Assembly (NCBI GenBank): GCA_958295665.1
Contig: OY282560.1
Location: 149,226,091-149,290,090 of the forward strand
Direction of reading: 5' to 3'
DNA length: 64,000 nucleotides
Source of the DNA: Tipula vernalis
Lineage: Eukaryota > Arthropoda > Insecta > Diptera > Tipulidae
Shown here: positions 55,068 through 64,000 of the stretch, piece by piece
How the letters are laid out: each line of letters starts with the position of its first letter
Numbering within the stretch: the first letter of the stretch is position 1
Notes under the pieces: model-generated
The model's input: the letters and a program-made list of their open reading frames with translations, nothing else
Database searches by the model: none
Told to the model about the DNA's origin: nothing
Position numbers and translations under genes: made by a program

Positions 55068-56547
55068 AAGGATCGTCTGTATACAGCCCAGCCCAAAGTT
55101 TAACTCGATCAGTTTCCGGCCAATCAATAAATTCCAAATCATTCGCAATATTCAAACATTTATATGGCAATTTTTGATCTCTAATTGGTTCCCATTTGGT
55201 GGGTTCGATTTCTGGTCCATTAGGATCTGAGGTTGCAGCAAAATTCGTAAATAAACTAACCAGACATTCCATGGTTTTGTACTCTTTAGTGCCCATTTTT
55301 AATCCGCCGTTCAATTCATTCAAGTCATTTTTGAATAGATAGCCTAACTCATCAGCGTGGCAAGCACCTTTTTCATTTTCCAAATGTAATATATTGACTT
55401 TATAATTGTTGAAGGTTGGCGAATCGAAGGCAAAGCGAAGTAAATATGTTGGTGCTGATGGGTTTGATGCACGTGATTGTATAAACACGTGCATCGGATA
55501 AATAAAATATTTATCGGATAGTAAATAGATGAATTGTCTATGGTTTTCCACCGACGGTTTCTCATCGCCATAATAGAATCTCTTGAGCCGTAATCCCAAT
55601 TCCTGTTTTCGAGCAGCATTGTCGACTGCCAACTCTTTCGGTACTAGCATCTCAAAGTTGAAATATTTATAAGTTTTCTGATTCATATAATCTAAGGCAA
55701 TGCCAAATATAAGACCTTCATCTGAGGCGTTCGATATTATCATTGGTAAATTTTTACTCCACGGGTTTATCATCATTTCATCAACCGGTTTTGGAATAAA
55801 GCACTGCTCACTAACATACGATTCAACAGTGGGCACAAATGGTTCAAAATCAACTAATCGTTCTTCAGGTGTAAGTAATGTTGCAACAGCTGACAACATC
55901 GAATCGCCTGATGCTGTTTGTAATATTTCTAATGCTCTTTCTGGCGGGTCATCATCATGCCAGCCTAACGATTTCGCCAAACGAAATACATATTTTTTAT
56001 TTTCCACAATAGCCCACGGTGCTGTAATAGTGCCTGACATAATAATCGCCTTATTGAACAAACCTCGAGACAGTTCGCTCACAGTCTGATAATGAACGGA
56101 AGCACCACCAGCACTGTGGCCAAATAATGTAATATTATTTGGATCACCACCAAATTGATCGCAATTATTTTTGATCCATCGAATTGCCATCGTTTGATCC
56201 TTAAGTCCGGCATTTCCGGGAACCGCCAATTTCGGATCATCAAAATTTAAAAAACCCAAAACACTTAGCCGATAGTTAAACGTAAATAATGCAATGTTTT
56301 TCTCAAGCAAATAATCCGGTGAATATAAACTGAGAGTTGATGATTCGCAAACAAATTCACCGCCATGAATATATATCATAACTGGGCGTAATTTATTTGG
56401 TTTTACACTAGCAGTGTACGCATTAATATGAATGGCCGTCTCATCACCTTCGATTATATTACCCAAACGTGAATTTCGATTCAATGATGGTATTGGTGGC
56501 AAACTACAATCAAGCACATCATTCCAGTTATCAACCGGTTGGGGATC
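55066..56547 (-). CDS. Carboxylesterase (alpha-esterase-like), exon 2
   Basis: With exon 1 this gives 540 residues of the alpha/beta-hydrolase carboxylesterase family, which hydrolyses carboxylic esters. The oxyanion-hole HGGEF is at about 108-112, the nucleophile elbow GHSAGG has Ser192, the acid is Glu324 in SDEG, and His444 is in GACHADELGYLF. The triad and oxyanion motifs are intact, so it should be catalytically active. GHSAG replaces the commoner GESAG. No signal peptide is apparent, fitting a cytosolic enzyme. The acceptor TTGTAG ends at 56548. Juvenile hormone, detoxification or other roles cannot be told apart. Confidence 0.9.
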   Translation of the reverse strand, partial: DPQPVDNWNDVLDCSLPPIPSLNRNSRLGNIIEGDETAIHINAYTASVKPNKLRPVMIYIHGGEFVCESSTLSLYSPDYLLEKNIALFTFNYRLSVLGFLNFDDPKLAVPGNAGLKDQTMAIRWIKNNCDQFGGDPNNITLFGHSAGGASVHYQTVSELSRGLFNKAIIMSGTITAPWAIVENKKYVFRLAKSLGWHDDDPPERALEILQTASGDSMLSAVATLLTPEERLVDFEPFVPTVESYVSEQCFIPKPVDEMMINPWSKNLPMIISNASDEGLIFGIALDYMNQKTYKYFNFEMLVPKELAVDNAARKQELGLRLKRFYYGDEKPSVENHRQFIYLLSDKYFIYPMHVFIQSRASNPSAPTYLLRFAFDSPTFNNYKVNILHLENEKGACHADELGYLFKNDLNELNGGLKMGTKEYKTMECLVSLFTNFAATSDPNGPEIEPTKWEPIRDQKLPYKCLNIANDLEFIDWPETDRVKLWAGLYTDDP

Positions 56548-56600
56548 CTACAATTTGTCAGTTAGATTTACCAAAATATATTTTTTAGCGAGCTTATTAC
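56548..56600 (-). other. Esterase intron (53 bp)
   Basis: On the minus strand: donor GTAATA after the AAG codon at 56601, acceptor TTGTAG before GATCCCC at 56547, phase 0. The junction falls in the conserved RFK/DPQPV block where esterases read RFKxPQP. Confidence 0.88.
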
Positions 56601-56741
56601 CTTAAAACGAAGTTTGCCGGTAGGCGGTTTTATATAGGGAATCCGATGGAAAGCTAGAATTTGTTTTCCGAACACAGTTTCATAAATTTTTCCATTTATT
56701 CGGCCATTCAAAGTATTCACGATAATCTTATTAGCACACAT
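56601..56741 (-). CDS. Carboxylesterase, exon 1 (47 codons)
   Basis: The first in-frame ATG of the likely transcript is at 56741-56739. It opens MCANKIIVNTLNGRINGKIY, the usual start of these enzymes (a strand, then TxxGxxxG), and runs to IPYIKPPTGKLRFK, the conserved block before the intron. The open frame extends 11 codons upstream without another ATG. The splice to exon 2 is phase 0. Confidence 0.85.
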
Positions 56742-56796
56742 TTTGTATTCCCAAATAATTGAGCCTGCAAACACTTTTTGTGTTTGATAAAGGTTT

Positions 56797-56801
56797 ACTG
56801 A
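56797..56801 (-). promoter_or_regulatory. Possible esterase initiator (TCAGT)
   Basis: TTCAGTAAAC on the minus strand matches the insect Inr TCAGT, with start A at 56799, 58 nt upstream of the ATG. No TATA or DPE at standard distances, so this is tentative. Confidence 0.3.
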
Positions 56802-57359
56802 ACTTGAACAATATGTAGTTCTTTAGTAAAACTATTCACCGTTTATCAATCAGTGACTAACTATGTGTTTGATAAGACATAAGAATTAAAAGTCAAAATT
56901 CTGTTTGATTTTTTGTTTAAAATACAAAATTTTGAATTTTATACGATTCATGGTAGCCTTCGATCGTTCATTCATTCACTGTGGTTATTTTAGTCGAATC
57001 GGAAATGTCGACTAATTTTGGCATCAAACTATGGCAACGAATAGGAGCTGTTTATATATGTAGGAGTATCTGTAGGAGTTATAAGTTAAGGACACAGTAT
57101 TTCAATGGATCACATCGATTTAAGTAAATTTGACCTAGACAGACCAATTAAATTAACTAAATTGATTTGTCCTATATTTGTAACGGTGAAATCGTCTTCG
57201 CTGACTTATAGGGTTATCATACAAATTTTTTTATGCTCGAATCATCAACATTCAGGCGCAATGTAATCAGTGGTGAATTAAATGTTTTTATTATTTTTTA
57301 TTGGTTTGAGTCTTATCTGGACCGGATCGAGTTGCCGTAACTTTAATGCAGATGGCAAA
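56802..57359. other. Region upstream of the esterase, no gene seen
   Basis: AT-rich intergenic DNA between the esterase start and integrase relic L. No ORF, LTR or RNA gene recognised; regulatory sequence for the esterase is likely here. Confidence 0.4.
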
Positions 57360-57860
57360 CTAAATTGTGGGAATGTCTAAAAGTATTTTCTCCCGTACAA
57401 ATTGATGAATTTCATTAAGTTCCTCTTTCATTCGGTCTACATAATCATGTCCACATAAAGCCGATGATGGTACAGCCCCAAAGTTTAGATCTTCAGGTAA
57501 TCGTAGATTATCTCCAAATAACGTTTTAGCTGGTGTTATTCCGGTTGTGTCATGTATTGCAGATCGATAGGCGATCAGAAACATCTGTATATGTCGATCC
57601 CTGTTGCGTTGGTTTTTCTCAACAACCTTTGCTAGATATTCCTCCAACGTACCATTGAATCTTTTCACCATACCATCAGACTGTAGATGCAAAGGCGCTG
57701 TTCTCGTTTTATTTATACCGAGCATCTGGCATATTTCTTGAAACACCACCGATTCAAAATTCCGTCCTTGATCGGTATGAATCTCCATCGGCACTCCAAA
57801 TCTGCTAATCCAGCTGTTTACTACGGCATCAGCTATTGTTGTCGTCTCCTGGGGGTCAAT
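57360..57860 (-). pseudogene. Gypsy integrase relic L
   Basis: The minus strand reads [31 protein letters not shown] (catalytic Asp), LHLQSDGMVKRFNGTLEEYLAKV (where a Glu usually follows the GMVER block, here Lys) and AYRSAIHDTTGITPAKTLFGDNLRLP. An integrase core half without the first Asp block, C-terminal domain or LTRs. The upstream part of the open frame (57860-58010) looks unrelated. The missing catalytic Glu adds to the evidence of decay. Confidence 0.7.
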
Positions 57861-58093
57861 TCTCGTTCCGTGAAAAGTAAAATGAAAAGTATTTTCAGTG
57901 AGAAATACACATTTCCGATTCATGTTCCTTGAGAAGGAAAAAAATGACGTCAAAATCTTTTCATATGAATAAAACTTTCTCACCGACCAATTTGGCGGTG
58001 AGAACATCATAAATATGGAAATAAAATTCTATAAAAACTAAATTTGTATTTTTACCATTAAATGTGCATTGAAACTATAATATGATTCACTTT
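57861..58093. other. Spacer between relic L and element J
   Basis: No recognisable feature apart from CACTTT at 58088-58093, the left target duplication of element J. Confidence 0.4.
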
Positions 58094-58442
58094 TGGTTAT
58101 TTTAACACTGTACTAAATGGGGCGATCTCCGATCTGACTCCAAGGAAATGAAATAATATGTATTTCGTTTGTTGATGACCGATTATCTTTATTAATTAAA
58201 AAGATTCGGCTACAATACTTTTACGTAATATATATAAATAATACATTTTTTACGATTTTTATTTTTAACCAAATACAATTATAAAAATGCGTGTGTTCTC
58301 AAACACGTTGTTTTTTGTTCTCTTCTACCAAATTTTTATATAAAAAAAACGAAACAAAAAATGTACCTATTTCGATCATTATGCCCAAACAGCAAAAGCT
58401 CAAAGGTATTATGTGAAAGCGAAACGATTGCGAAACGCCACA
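58094..58442 (-). repeat. Element J 3' LTR
   Basis: 349 bp. On the minus strand it starts TGTGGCGTTTCGC and ends AAAATAACCA; AATAAA-like sequence is within. Nearly identical to 63391-63740. Confidence 0.92.
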
Positions 58443-58549
58443 TAATACTCCCCCACCAGTGAAAACGCAGTTTTTACGATACAAAATTAAAAAAGAAACA
58501 AAACCGCAAATGGTGTGTCAACAGACATTGATTCCAACCGGCAACAGCA

Positions 58550-61500
58550 CTAATCCAGAAAACGAGCTGGAACCCTTATGGTCCTCCCTGTTCGCGTTGT
58601 GGCGCTGTTTAACTCACTCTCAAACTCCGGCTGCAAGTTAAAGGTCACTTTTTTGCCTTGTTTAGTAGATGCAGACTTGGCCGGATAACTTTGTGTAGCT
58701 GGACTAGCTAAATGGGCCTGAGGTTCTTGGAAGTTGTTGTTTTCCATAAAGCAAGGCTTCAAACGATCGATAGAAATTTTGACCTGTTTATTGTTAATTT
58801 CCAACGTAAAGAACTTATCCGCCCGAGTGATGACTAGATATGGTCCGGTGTATGGCGGTTGCAAAGATTTCCTCAACGAATCCGTACGAAGTAATACGTG
58901 TGAGCAGGTTTCCAGATTTTTACTAATGAAAATATTATTATTATTATGATGCGACGCAGGTGTAGGGCGGATTTCTTCGAAATGCCTTCTGAGATTCTCG
59001 ACAAACTCAGACTGTGCTATTTTCTCAAACGATGGCCTGCCAACGAATGCACCAGGAATACGCAGACATGTTCCAAACATCAACTCCGCTGGAGTTGTCT
59101 GCAACTCCTCACTAAATGATGTTCGTAACCCGAGTAGAATCGATGGCAAAATACTTGTCCAATCCGGACGGTCATGGCACATGATTGCGGCCTTTAATGT
59201 TCGATGCCACCTCTCGATCATCCCGTTACATTTTGGGTTGTAACTTGTGGTGCGTCTTCTCTCGAACCCTAGCAACCTAGCCAACTCGGCAAATAAATGG
59301 GACTCGAACTGAGTCCCCTGATCAGTAACAATCGATACTGGCACGCCAAATCTGGAAATCCATGTGGTATAAATCGCGTATGCAACAGTAGCTGCAGAAA
59401 TATCGGGCACTGGTATTGCCTCCGGCCAACGAGTGTACCTGTCTATCAGGGTAACACAATAGCGTTGATTCTCGGATACCGGCAGTGGGCCTATGATATC
59501 TAGGTGGATTTCGGTCAACCTTTGTGAAACCAAAGTGTAAGTGCCAATCGGTGATTTTGTGTGTTTTGTAATTTTGGACTTTTGGCATTCCAAACAACTT
59601 TGTGCCATAACCCTAACATCATGATTAATTGACGGCCAAACGACATTTTGTGTCAATAATTTAACCGTCGCCTTGACACCAGGGTGTGATAGTCCATGAA
59701 ACGAATCGAAAACGTTATTTCTAAAACCTAATGGGATAAAAGGCCTAGCTTTGCCGGTCGACATGTCGCAATGTATAAATTTATCCGAACTAAATTCTAA
59801 CGGACGTTTTTCCAACCTTAATTTACTTGAGTCACTACCTAACATCTGAAATAGCTCATTATCCCCAATTTGTGCTTCGGCAATTGATGCATAGTCAATT
59901 TTTTCGGGCAAGTCGATCTGCTCTATACGCGAGAGAGCGTCCGCCACTACGTTTTCAATTCCGGAAACGTGCCGAATGTCAGTTGTAAACTGACTTACAA
60001 AATCTAAATATCTGAACTGACGTGGGGATGCCTTATTTGGGTTTTGGTGAAACGCGTAAACCAACGGTTTATGATCCGTAAATGCCGTAAAAGTCCGACC
60101 TTCAAGAAGATAGCGGAAATGTTTAATGCCCGAGTATAACGCCAGAAGCTCCCTGTCATAAGCGCTATATTTACGCTGTGTATCGGTAAGCCTGATCGAA
60201 AAAAAACTGAGGGGCTGCCACGTGTCTGCAACGAACTGTTGCACCACAGCACCTATCGCCACGTCTGAAGCATCAACCCAAATCGCCACTCGAGCAGACG
60301 AAGAAGGGTGAGCCAATAAAGTGGCATTACACAACTTTGATTTACAATTATTGAACGCTTCGATGGCATCGGAAGTCCATTCAATCAAAACGTTGGCATT
60401 CTTCTTATAACCCTTTAAGGAATTATTCAACAAAATTTGATCAGCGGCTGCCCCAGGAATAAACCGACGGTAGAAATTAATCATCCCGAGAAATCGTTTG
60501 AGTTGTTTAACTCTAGATGGTCGCTCGAAATGTTGAATTACCTGTATACGTTCCTGTGCTGGCAAAATGCCACTACTAGTCACTGTGTGACCTAAAAACT
60601 TGATTTCCTGTTTCGCAAACATGCACTTGTCCACGTTGATTACCAGCCCGTGTTCTTTAAATCTGCTAAAAATTACCTTAAGATGCTCTAAGTGTTGTTC
60701 AAATGATTTAGACGCTACCAAAACGTCATCCAAATATACGAAGCAAAATTCTAACCCAAACAGAACTGAATGCATCAGCCGCTGGAAGGACTGGGCCGCA
60801 TTCCTAAGCCCAAATGTCATCCTACAAAACTCATACAACCCGAAAGGAGTTGCTATTGCCGTTTTCGGAATATCCTCCGGTTCAATAGGTATCTGGTGAT
60901 ACGCCTGAATTAAGTCCAAGGTAGAACATATACAACAACCTTCGAGCTGATATGCGAAATCTTGTAATAACGGAATGGGATAACGATCCGGCAGAGTAAT
61001 CCTATTCAACGCGCGGTAATCCCCGCAAGGCCGCCACTCTCCGTTCTTCTTCCTAACCAGATGCAGCGGACTGGACCACTCACTATTGCTAGGTCTGCAA
61101 ATACCCTCTGAGATCAAACGCTCGAATTCAATTTTCGCGATTTTAAGCTTATCTGCTGCTAGACGGCGTGCTTTACAAACTACTGGTGGACCATTCGTAA
61201 TTAATCGATGGGTAACATTATGTTTGAAACAATCTGGGTCGATTGCGCTCCTAGTGATCTCGGAGAATTCCTCAATCAATTGTTGAATTGCTGGATGCAA
61301 AACGGATTTATCAATGAACGATAATGCGGAACTTAGATCAGTAGATAATGCCCCATTAGTGTACAAGGAAGTCGACGGGTCAATAAGTCTCTTCCTTTGT
61401 ATGTCGACTAACAGACCGGTCTTTTTTAAAAAATCCGCCCCAATAATGGGCATGGAAACATCAGCTATGATGAACTCCCAAACAAAGTCACGGCGTAGGC

Positions 61501-61720
61501 CGATATTGAGTCTAAAACTACGTGAACCAAAAGCCCTAACGGGTGTACCATTAGCCGCAAACAGATTGAAAGCCGGGTTAATTAATGATAATTTGGTAAA
61601 TTTGACCGGGTAAACTGATACATCAGCCCCTGTGTCGATTAAAAAATGGGTCCTGGTATTTATTTCATAAATCAATAGGCGACTTGACTCTCGACCATCA
61701 CTACTAGTCGCCGAAAGCTG
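58550..61720 (-). CDS. Element J Pol polyprotein (protease-RT-RNase H-integrase)
   Basis: Uninterrupted frame of about 1041 codons below 61675, extending a little upstream to overlap the end of gag. Domains in order: protease [13 protein letters not shown] and [43 protein letters not shown] and the active site YLDDVLVAS; RNase [26 protein letters not shown] and [10 protein letters not shown]; integrase finger [11 protein letters not shown] and CLECQKSK, core [18 protein letters not shown] and [13 protein letters not shown], and a C-terminal GPY-like PPYTGPYLV. All catalytic residues appear present. It has no proper start codon near its 5' end, so expression probably needs frameshifting from gag. 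Confidence 0.9.
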   Translation of the reverse strand, partial: QLSATSSDGRESSRLLIYEINTRTHFLIDTGADVSVYPVKFTKLSLINPAFNLFAANGTPVRAFGSRSFRLNIGLRRDFVWEFIIADVSMPIIGADFLKKTGLLVDIQRKRLIDPSTSLYTNGALSTDLSSALSFIDKSVLHPAIQQLIEEFSEITRSAIDPDCFKHNVTHRLITNGPPVVCKARRLAADKLKIAKIEFERLISEGICRPSNSEWSSPLHLVRKKNGEWRPCGDYRALNRITLPDRYPIPLLQDFAYQLEGCCICSTLDLIQAYHQIPIEPEDIPKTAIATPFGLYEFCRMTFGLRNAAQSFQRLMHSVLFGLEFCFVYLDDVLVASKSFEQHLEHLKVIFSRFKEHGLVINVDKCMFAKQEIKFLGHTVTSSGILPAQERIQVIQHFERPSRVKQLKRFLGMINFYRRFIPGAAADQILLNNSLKGYKKNANVLIEWTSDAIEAFNNCKSKLCNATLLAHPSSSARVAIWVDASDVAIGAVVQQFVADTWQPLSFFSIRLTDTQRKYSAYDRELLALYSGIKHFRYLLEGRTFTAFTDHKPLVYAFHQNPNKASPRQFRYLDFVSQFTTDIRHVSGIENVVADALSRIEQIDLPEKIDYASIAEAQIGDNELFQMLGSDSSKLRLEKRPLEFSSDKFIHCDMSTGKARPFIPLGFRNNVFDSFHGLSHPGVKATVKLLTQNVVWPSINHDVRVMAQSCLECQKSKITKHTKSPIGTYTLVSQRLTEIHLDIIGPLPVSENQRYCVTLIDRYTRWPEAIPVPDISAATVAYAIYTTWISRFGVPVSIVTDQGTQFESHLFAELARLLGFERRRTTSYNPKCNGMIERWHRTLKAAIMCHDRPDWTSILPSILLGLRTSFSEELQTTPAELMFGTCLRIPGAFVGRPSFEKIAQSEFVENLRRHFEEIRPTPASHHNNNNIFISKNLETCSHVLLRTDSLRKSLQPPYTGPYLVITRADKFFTLEINNKQVKISIDRLKPCFMENNNFQEPQAHLASPATQSYPAKSASTKQGKKVTFNLQPEFESELNSATTRTGRTIRVPARFLD

Positions 61721-61728
61721 ATGGTCTA

Positions 61729-62862
61729 CTATTTTTTTGCATTTTCTAAGTTACTAGCGATCGATGAACCGGCATAGTGCTTACATCCCTTGACACACCT
61801 GAATGCCTTATCGCCAAAACGATGATGATAAAAACATTCACCGTTATCACGAATCGATCTGTTCCGCGAATGTGATCGCGCAGAGTCGCTACGAAACGTA
61901 TGTGGTCCCGAACGACCACGCGATCGTGAACGCGAATCGTCACCCATCAATGCGGTAATTTCCGACAATATTTGTACTCGAAACTTTTCCAACTTCTCAT
62001 CAAGGCTCGAACTAGCGCTTGTATGCTTTGCCTGTGAAACCACTGAAGTAGATTTATCAATCGCACTAATCTGCGTTTGTGTCATTGTCCCGAAAACATT
62101 ATCGGCTCGCTCAGCCAAAACCGCAAGAGGCACATCGTTCGCAAAAAGCGTAAGTACCACTTGGACTTGCTGTGGCAAACGGCTCAACCACATCTGCCTA
62201 ATCGCACTTTCATTGAACAGCGTTCCAGCATTTTGCTTGAATTTCGCCAAAAGCTGCGAAGGCTTCATGTCCCCGAGCGATAACCCGTGCATAATATTGT
62301 AAAGTTTCGTCTTCTCCGATTCCCCCAGAACGCCTAAAACCTCCTGTTTAAATGTTGAATAAGGAAATTCCCCCTTGTCTCGCGTAATTAGATCCGCAAA
62401 GGTATTGTGCAGGCGAGCGTCTAATGCGCTAACCGCATGCGAGTACATAGTAGCCTCGGCCCTGATTTTGGCAATGATAAATTGCTGTTCTAGGATATTG
62501 AACCATACGCTGGGGTTTTGGTTATACAAAGGTTGGGGTGGTTTAAACGACACGTGCGCAATCATGTCACCTGACTGTGGGTGTGCCGCCTTCTCCCCTA
62601 CATTCTCTGGTTTAACACCGGCGGAACCGAGAGGAGCCGTTAACGAATTTTTAAATTGTTGGAATTTTTCGTCAATCAATTCCCGCAGCTGTTTCTGTGT
62701 CAACGTAACCGTCTCTTCTACAACGACGCCACTGTCACCACCATTCGCGGAATCTTCTTTATCCGACTTATCATAAACACACAACACGAAAGAACGCGTA
62801 AACGCACAAAGGATTAGAAAAACTAACCCAAACGCAAAAAACGCGAACGCGATTTCAAACAT
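61729..62862 (-). CDS. Element J Gag
   Basis: From ATG at 62862-62860 this is 377 codons, stop TAG at 61729-61731. The capsid-type part (about residues 110-270) contains [55 protein letters not shown] and [14 protein letters not shown], typical of CsRn1-type gag. An Arg-Ser-rich stretch follows, then a single Cys-His box [18 protein letters not shown]. The first 35 residues are strongly hydrophobic ([16 protein letters not shown]), unusual for Gag; a later start is possible. The open frame runs on upstream of the ATG to 62952. Confidence 0.8.
   Translation of the reverse strand: MFEIAFAFFAFGLVFLILCAFTRSFVLCVYDKSDKEDSANGGDSGVVVEETVTLTQKQLRELIDEKFQQFKNSLTAPLGSAGVKPENVGEKAAHPQSGDMIAHVSFKPPQPLYNQNPSVWFNILEQQFIIAKIRAEATMYSHAVSALDARLHNTFADLITRDKGEFPYSTFKQEVLGVLGESEKTKLYNIMHGLSLGDMKPSQLLAKFKQNAGTLFNESAIRQMWLSRLPQQVQVVLTLFANDVPLAVLAERADNVFGTMTQTQISAIDKSTSVVSQAKHTSASSSLDEKLEKFRVQILSEITALMGDDSRSRSRGRSGPHTFRSDSARSHSRNRSIRDNGECFYHHRFGDKAFRCVKGCKHYAGSSIASNLENAKK
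61731..61740 (-). promoter_or_regulatory. Candidate -1 frameshift site at the gag stop of element J
   Basis: The minus strand has GCAAAAAAATAG: a run of seven A directly before the gag stop TAG (61731-61729). A -1 slip on A-AAA-AAA would move ribosomes into the frame that runs open into Pol. This fits the gag-pol arrangement of many gypsy elements; a downstream stimulatory structure was not evaluated. Confidence 0.55.
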
Positions 62863-63149
62863 CCCCTCTTTGAGCCTCTGACAATATGTACACAATAAAA
62901 TGATCAAAATTAGAAGGTACTTACAATTACTGCAATAATGGAAATATGACAACTAATAATTGATGAATAAATGTAGGTTATGTTTGCACGATGTCTTCAA
63001 AATGCTGATCCTTACAAAAATTGAATACTGCTATTCGTAGAGCGATCCGCTCCGTGTGAACAACGATTTTTAAAAAAAAACTCACGTTAGCTTGACAATA
63101 ACAGTTTGAATACGCCAAATGAAAATGATAACGACAAAGTTGGCCGAAT

Positions 63150-63385
63150 AAACTCTGTACACTCCAATAACGGCTCGTCGATTATGTTTCGTATGCTGAC
63201 GATGATGCAACTGGACGCTATATTTGTTCTTTTTTGCGCCCCAAATGGCGTCGTGTGAAAACCAATATGGCTAATAATATCCGTACACACGAGTAATGGC
63301 TCGTCGATTATTTTGCATATGCTGGCGATGATGCAACTGGACGCTGTTTGTTTTTAATTTGCGCCCCAAATCACGTCGGTGTTAC
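63150..63385 (-). repeat. Tandem duplication in the element J leader
   Basis: Two copies of an approximately 125-bp unit share GGCTCGTCGATTAT, ATGATGCAACTGGACGCT and TTTGCGCCCCAAAT (plus strand; near 63165-63245 and 63300-63375). The copy next to the LTR contains the usable primer site; the other holds a decayed version (CAAATGGCGTCG). Confidence 0.75.
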
Positions 63386-63387
63386 CA
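63370..63387 (-). other. Element J primer-binding site (tRNA-Trp)
   Basis: Minus-strand TGGTAACACCGACGTGATT begins three bases inside the 5' LTR border. It matches the complement of the conserved animal tRNA-Trp 3' end, recalled from general knowledge, at all but two positions. Confidence 0.75.
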
Positions 63388-63390
63388 CTT

Positions 63391-63740
63391 TGGTTATTTT
63401 TAACACTGTACTAAATGGGGCGATCTCCGATCTGACTGCAAGGAAATGAAATAATATGTATTTCGTTTGTTGATGACCGATTATCTTTATTAATTAAAAA
63501 GATTCGGCTACAATACTTTTACGTAATATATATAAATAATAAATTTTTTACGATTTTTATTTTTAACCAAATACAATTATAAAAATGCTTGTGTTCTCAA
63601 ACACGTTGTTTTTTGTTCTCTTCTACCAAATTTTTATATAAAAAAAACGAAACAAAAAATGTACCTATTTCGATCATTATGCCCAAACAGCAAAAGCTCA
63701 AAGGTATGATGTGAAAGCGAAACGTTTGCGAAACGCCACA
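63391..63740 (-). repeat. Element J 5' LTR
   Basis: 350 bp, near-identical partner of 58094-58442; CACTTT follows at 63741-63746. Confidence 0.92.
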
Positions 63741-63746
63741 CACTTT

Positions 63747-64000
63747 AAACTTAACTAATAAGTAAATCTATTAAAAACTATTCCGTTTATTTAAGAAAAG
63801 CCTCCAAATAATTAATTTAGTTAAGTTTTAAAAAAAATTTGGTCAATTTTATAATTTACTTTATATTTTGACAGCCAATGACAAAAACTGATTAACTAAA
63901 TCTACTTTATCATTTATTTAGCTAATATTTAAACCAATTGTTGTATCAGCTAGCGGAAATATACATGAAACTCGAAAAAATATGTGTTTACAGTGTAGCT
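63747..64000. other. Right edge, AT-rich, no gene seen
   Basis: Contains AAACTTAACTAA near 63746 and its near-complement TTAGTTAAGTTT near 63822, a short inverted repeat of unknown meaning. Nothing else recognised. Confidence 0.4.

Larger units (their letters stand above)
58094..63740 (-). mobile_element. Gypsy element J: complete Ty3/gypsy, CsRn1-like
   Basis: LTRs 58094-58442 and 63391-63740 (349 and 350 bp; by eye five substitutions and one 1-bp indel), TG...CA ends, CACTTT on both sides (58088-58093 and 63741-63746). The purine tract GGTGGGGGAG precedes the 3' LTR. The primer site TGGTAACACCGACGTGATT fits the 3' end of tRNA-Trp with two mismatches, a hallmark of the CsRn1 lineage. Gag and pol are uninterrupted. 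No envelope gene. The best candidate here for a recently active element. Confidence 0.93.

Noticed and set aside
63745..63834. Miniature transposon at the right edge
   Set aside because: The inverted repeat is only about 12 bp and its surroundings run off the window.

Overview
This 64-kb window is AT-rich, intron-bearing animal DNA, almost certainly from a fly (Diptera). The evidence is a fly-type aldehyde oxidase, an alpha-esterase-like carboxylesterase, introns of 53 and 58 bp, and an arthropod core promoter (TATA, Inr TCATTC, DPE AGACG). Only two host genes are visible. Nearly everything else is transposable elements, mostly Ty3/gypsy retrotransposons, many nested in one another.

Host genes. 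Aldehyde oxidase is on the + strand. It has a 13-codon first exon at 15937-15976, a main exon at 51135-54857 and a last exon at 54916-54983. The three join in frame to 1276 codons. Its first intron is about 35.2 kb and consists mainly of nested retroelements. A two-exon esterase (540 codons) lies tail-to-tail with it on the - strand (55066-56741), with only 82 bp between the stop codons.

Layout. 1-1335: decayed Jockey-clade LINE (-). 1.4-3.1 kb: minisatellites and a pogo-like non-autonomous element. 3.0-9.7 kb: two damaged gypsy elements (A -, B +), B carrying a tRNA-derived SINE. 9.7-15 kb: a satellite of roughly 155-177-bp units split by gypsy element C. 15.7-16 kb: aldehyde oxidase promoter and first exon. 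17.6-28 kb: Tc1 relic, then gypsy F (-) interrupted in its integrase by gypsy E (-). 27.7-32.9 kb: copia relic G2 interrupted by copia G. 36-43.5 kb: gypsy H (+) interrupted by gypsy I (-). 43.5-49.7 kb: gypsy relic K (+) interrupted by an inverted-repeat element, itself interrupted by a 5'-truncated LOA-like LINE. 50.1-51 kb: BEL/Pao relic. 51.1-56.8 kb: host genes. 57.4-57.9 kb: gypsy integrase relic L. 58.1-63.7 kb: gypsy J (-), structurally complete with open gag and pol, near-identical LTRs, a target duplication and a primer site fitting tRNA-Trp.

Reading order. Insertion order can be read where a target duplication or a resumed reading frame survives: E entered F, G entered G2, C entered the satellite, the LINE entered the inverted-repeat element, and the SINE entered B. 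J looks youngest. All calls come from reading the sequence and its translations; no database search was run, so family names are clade-level judgements.
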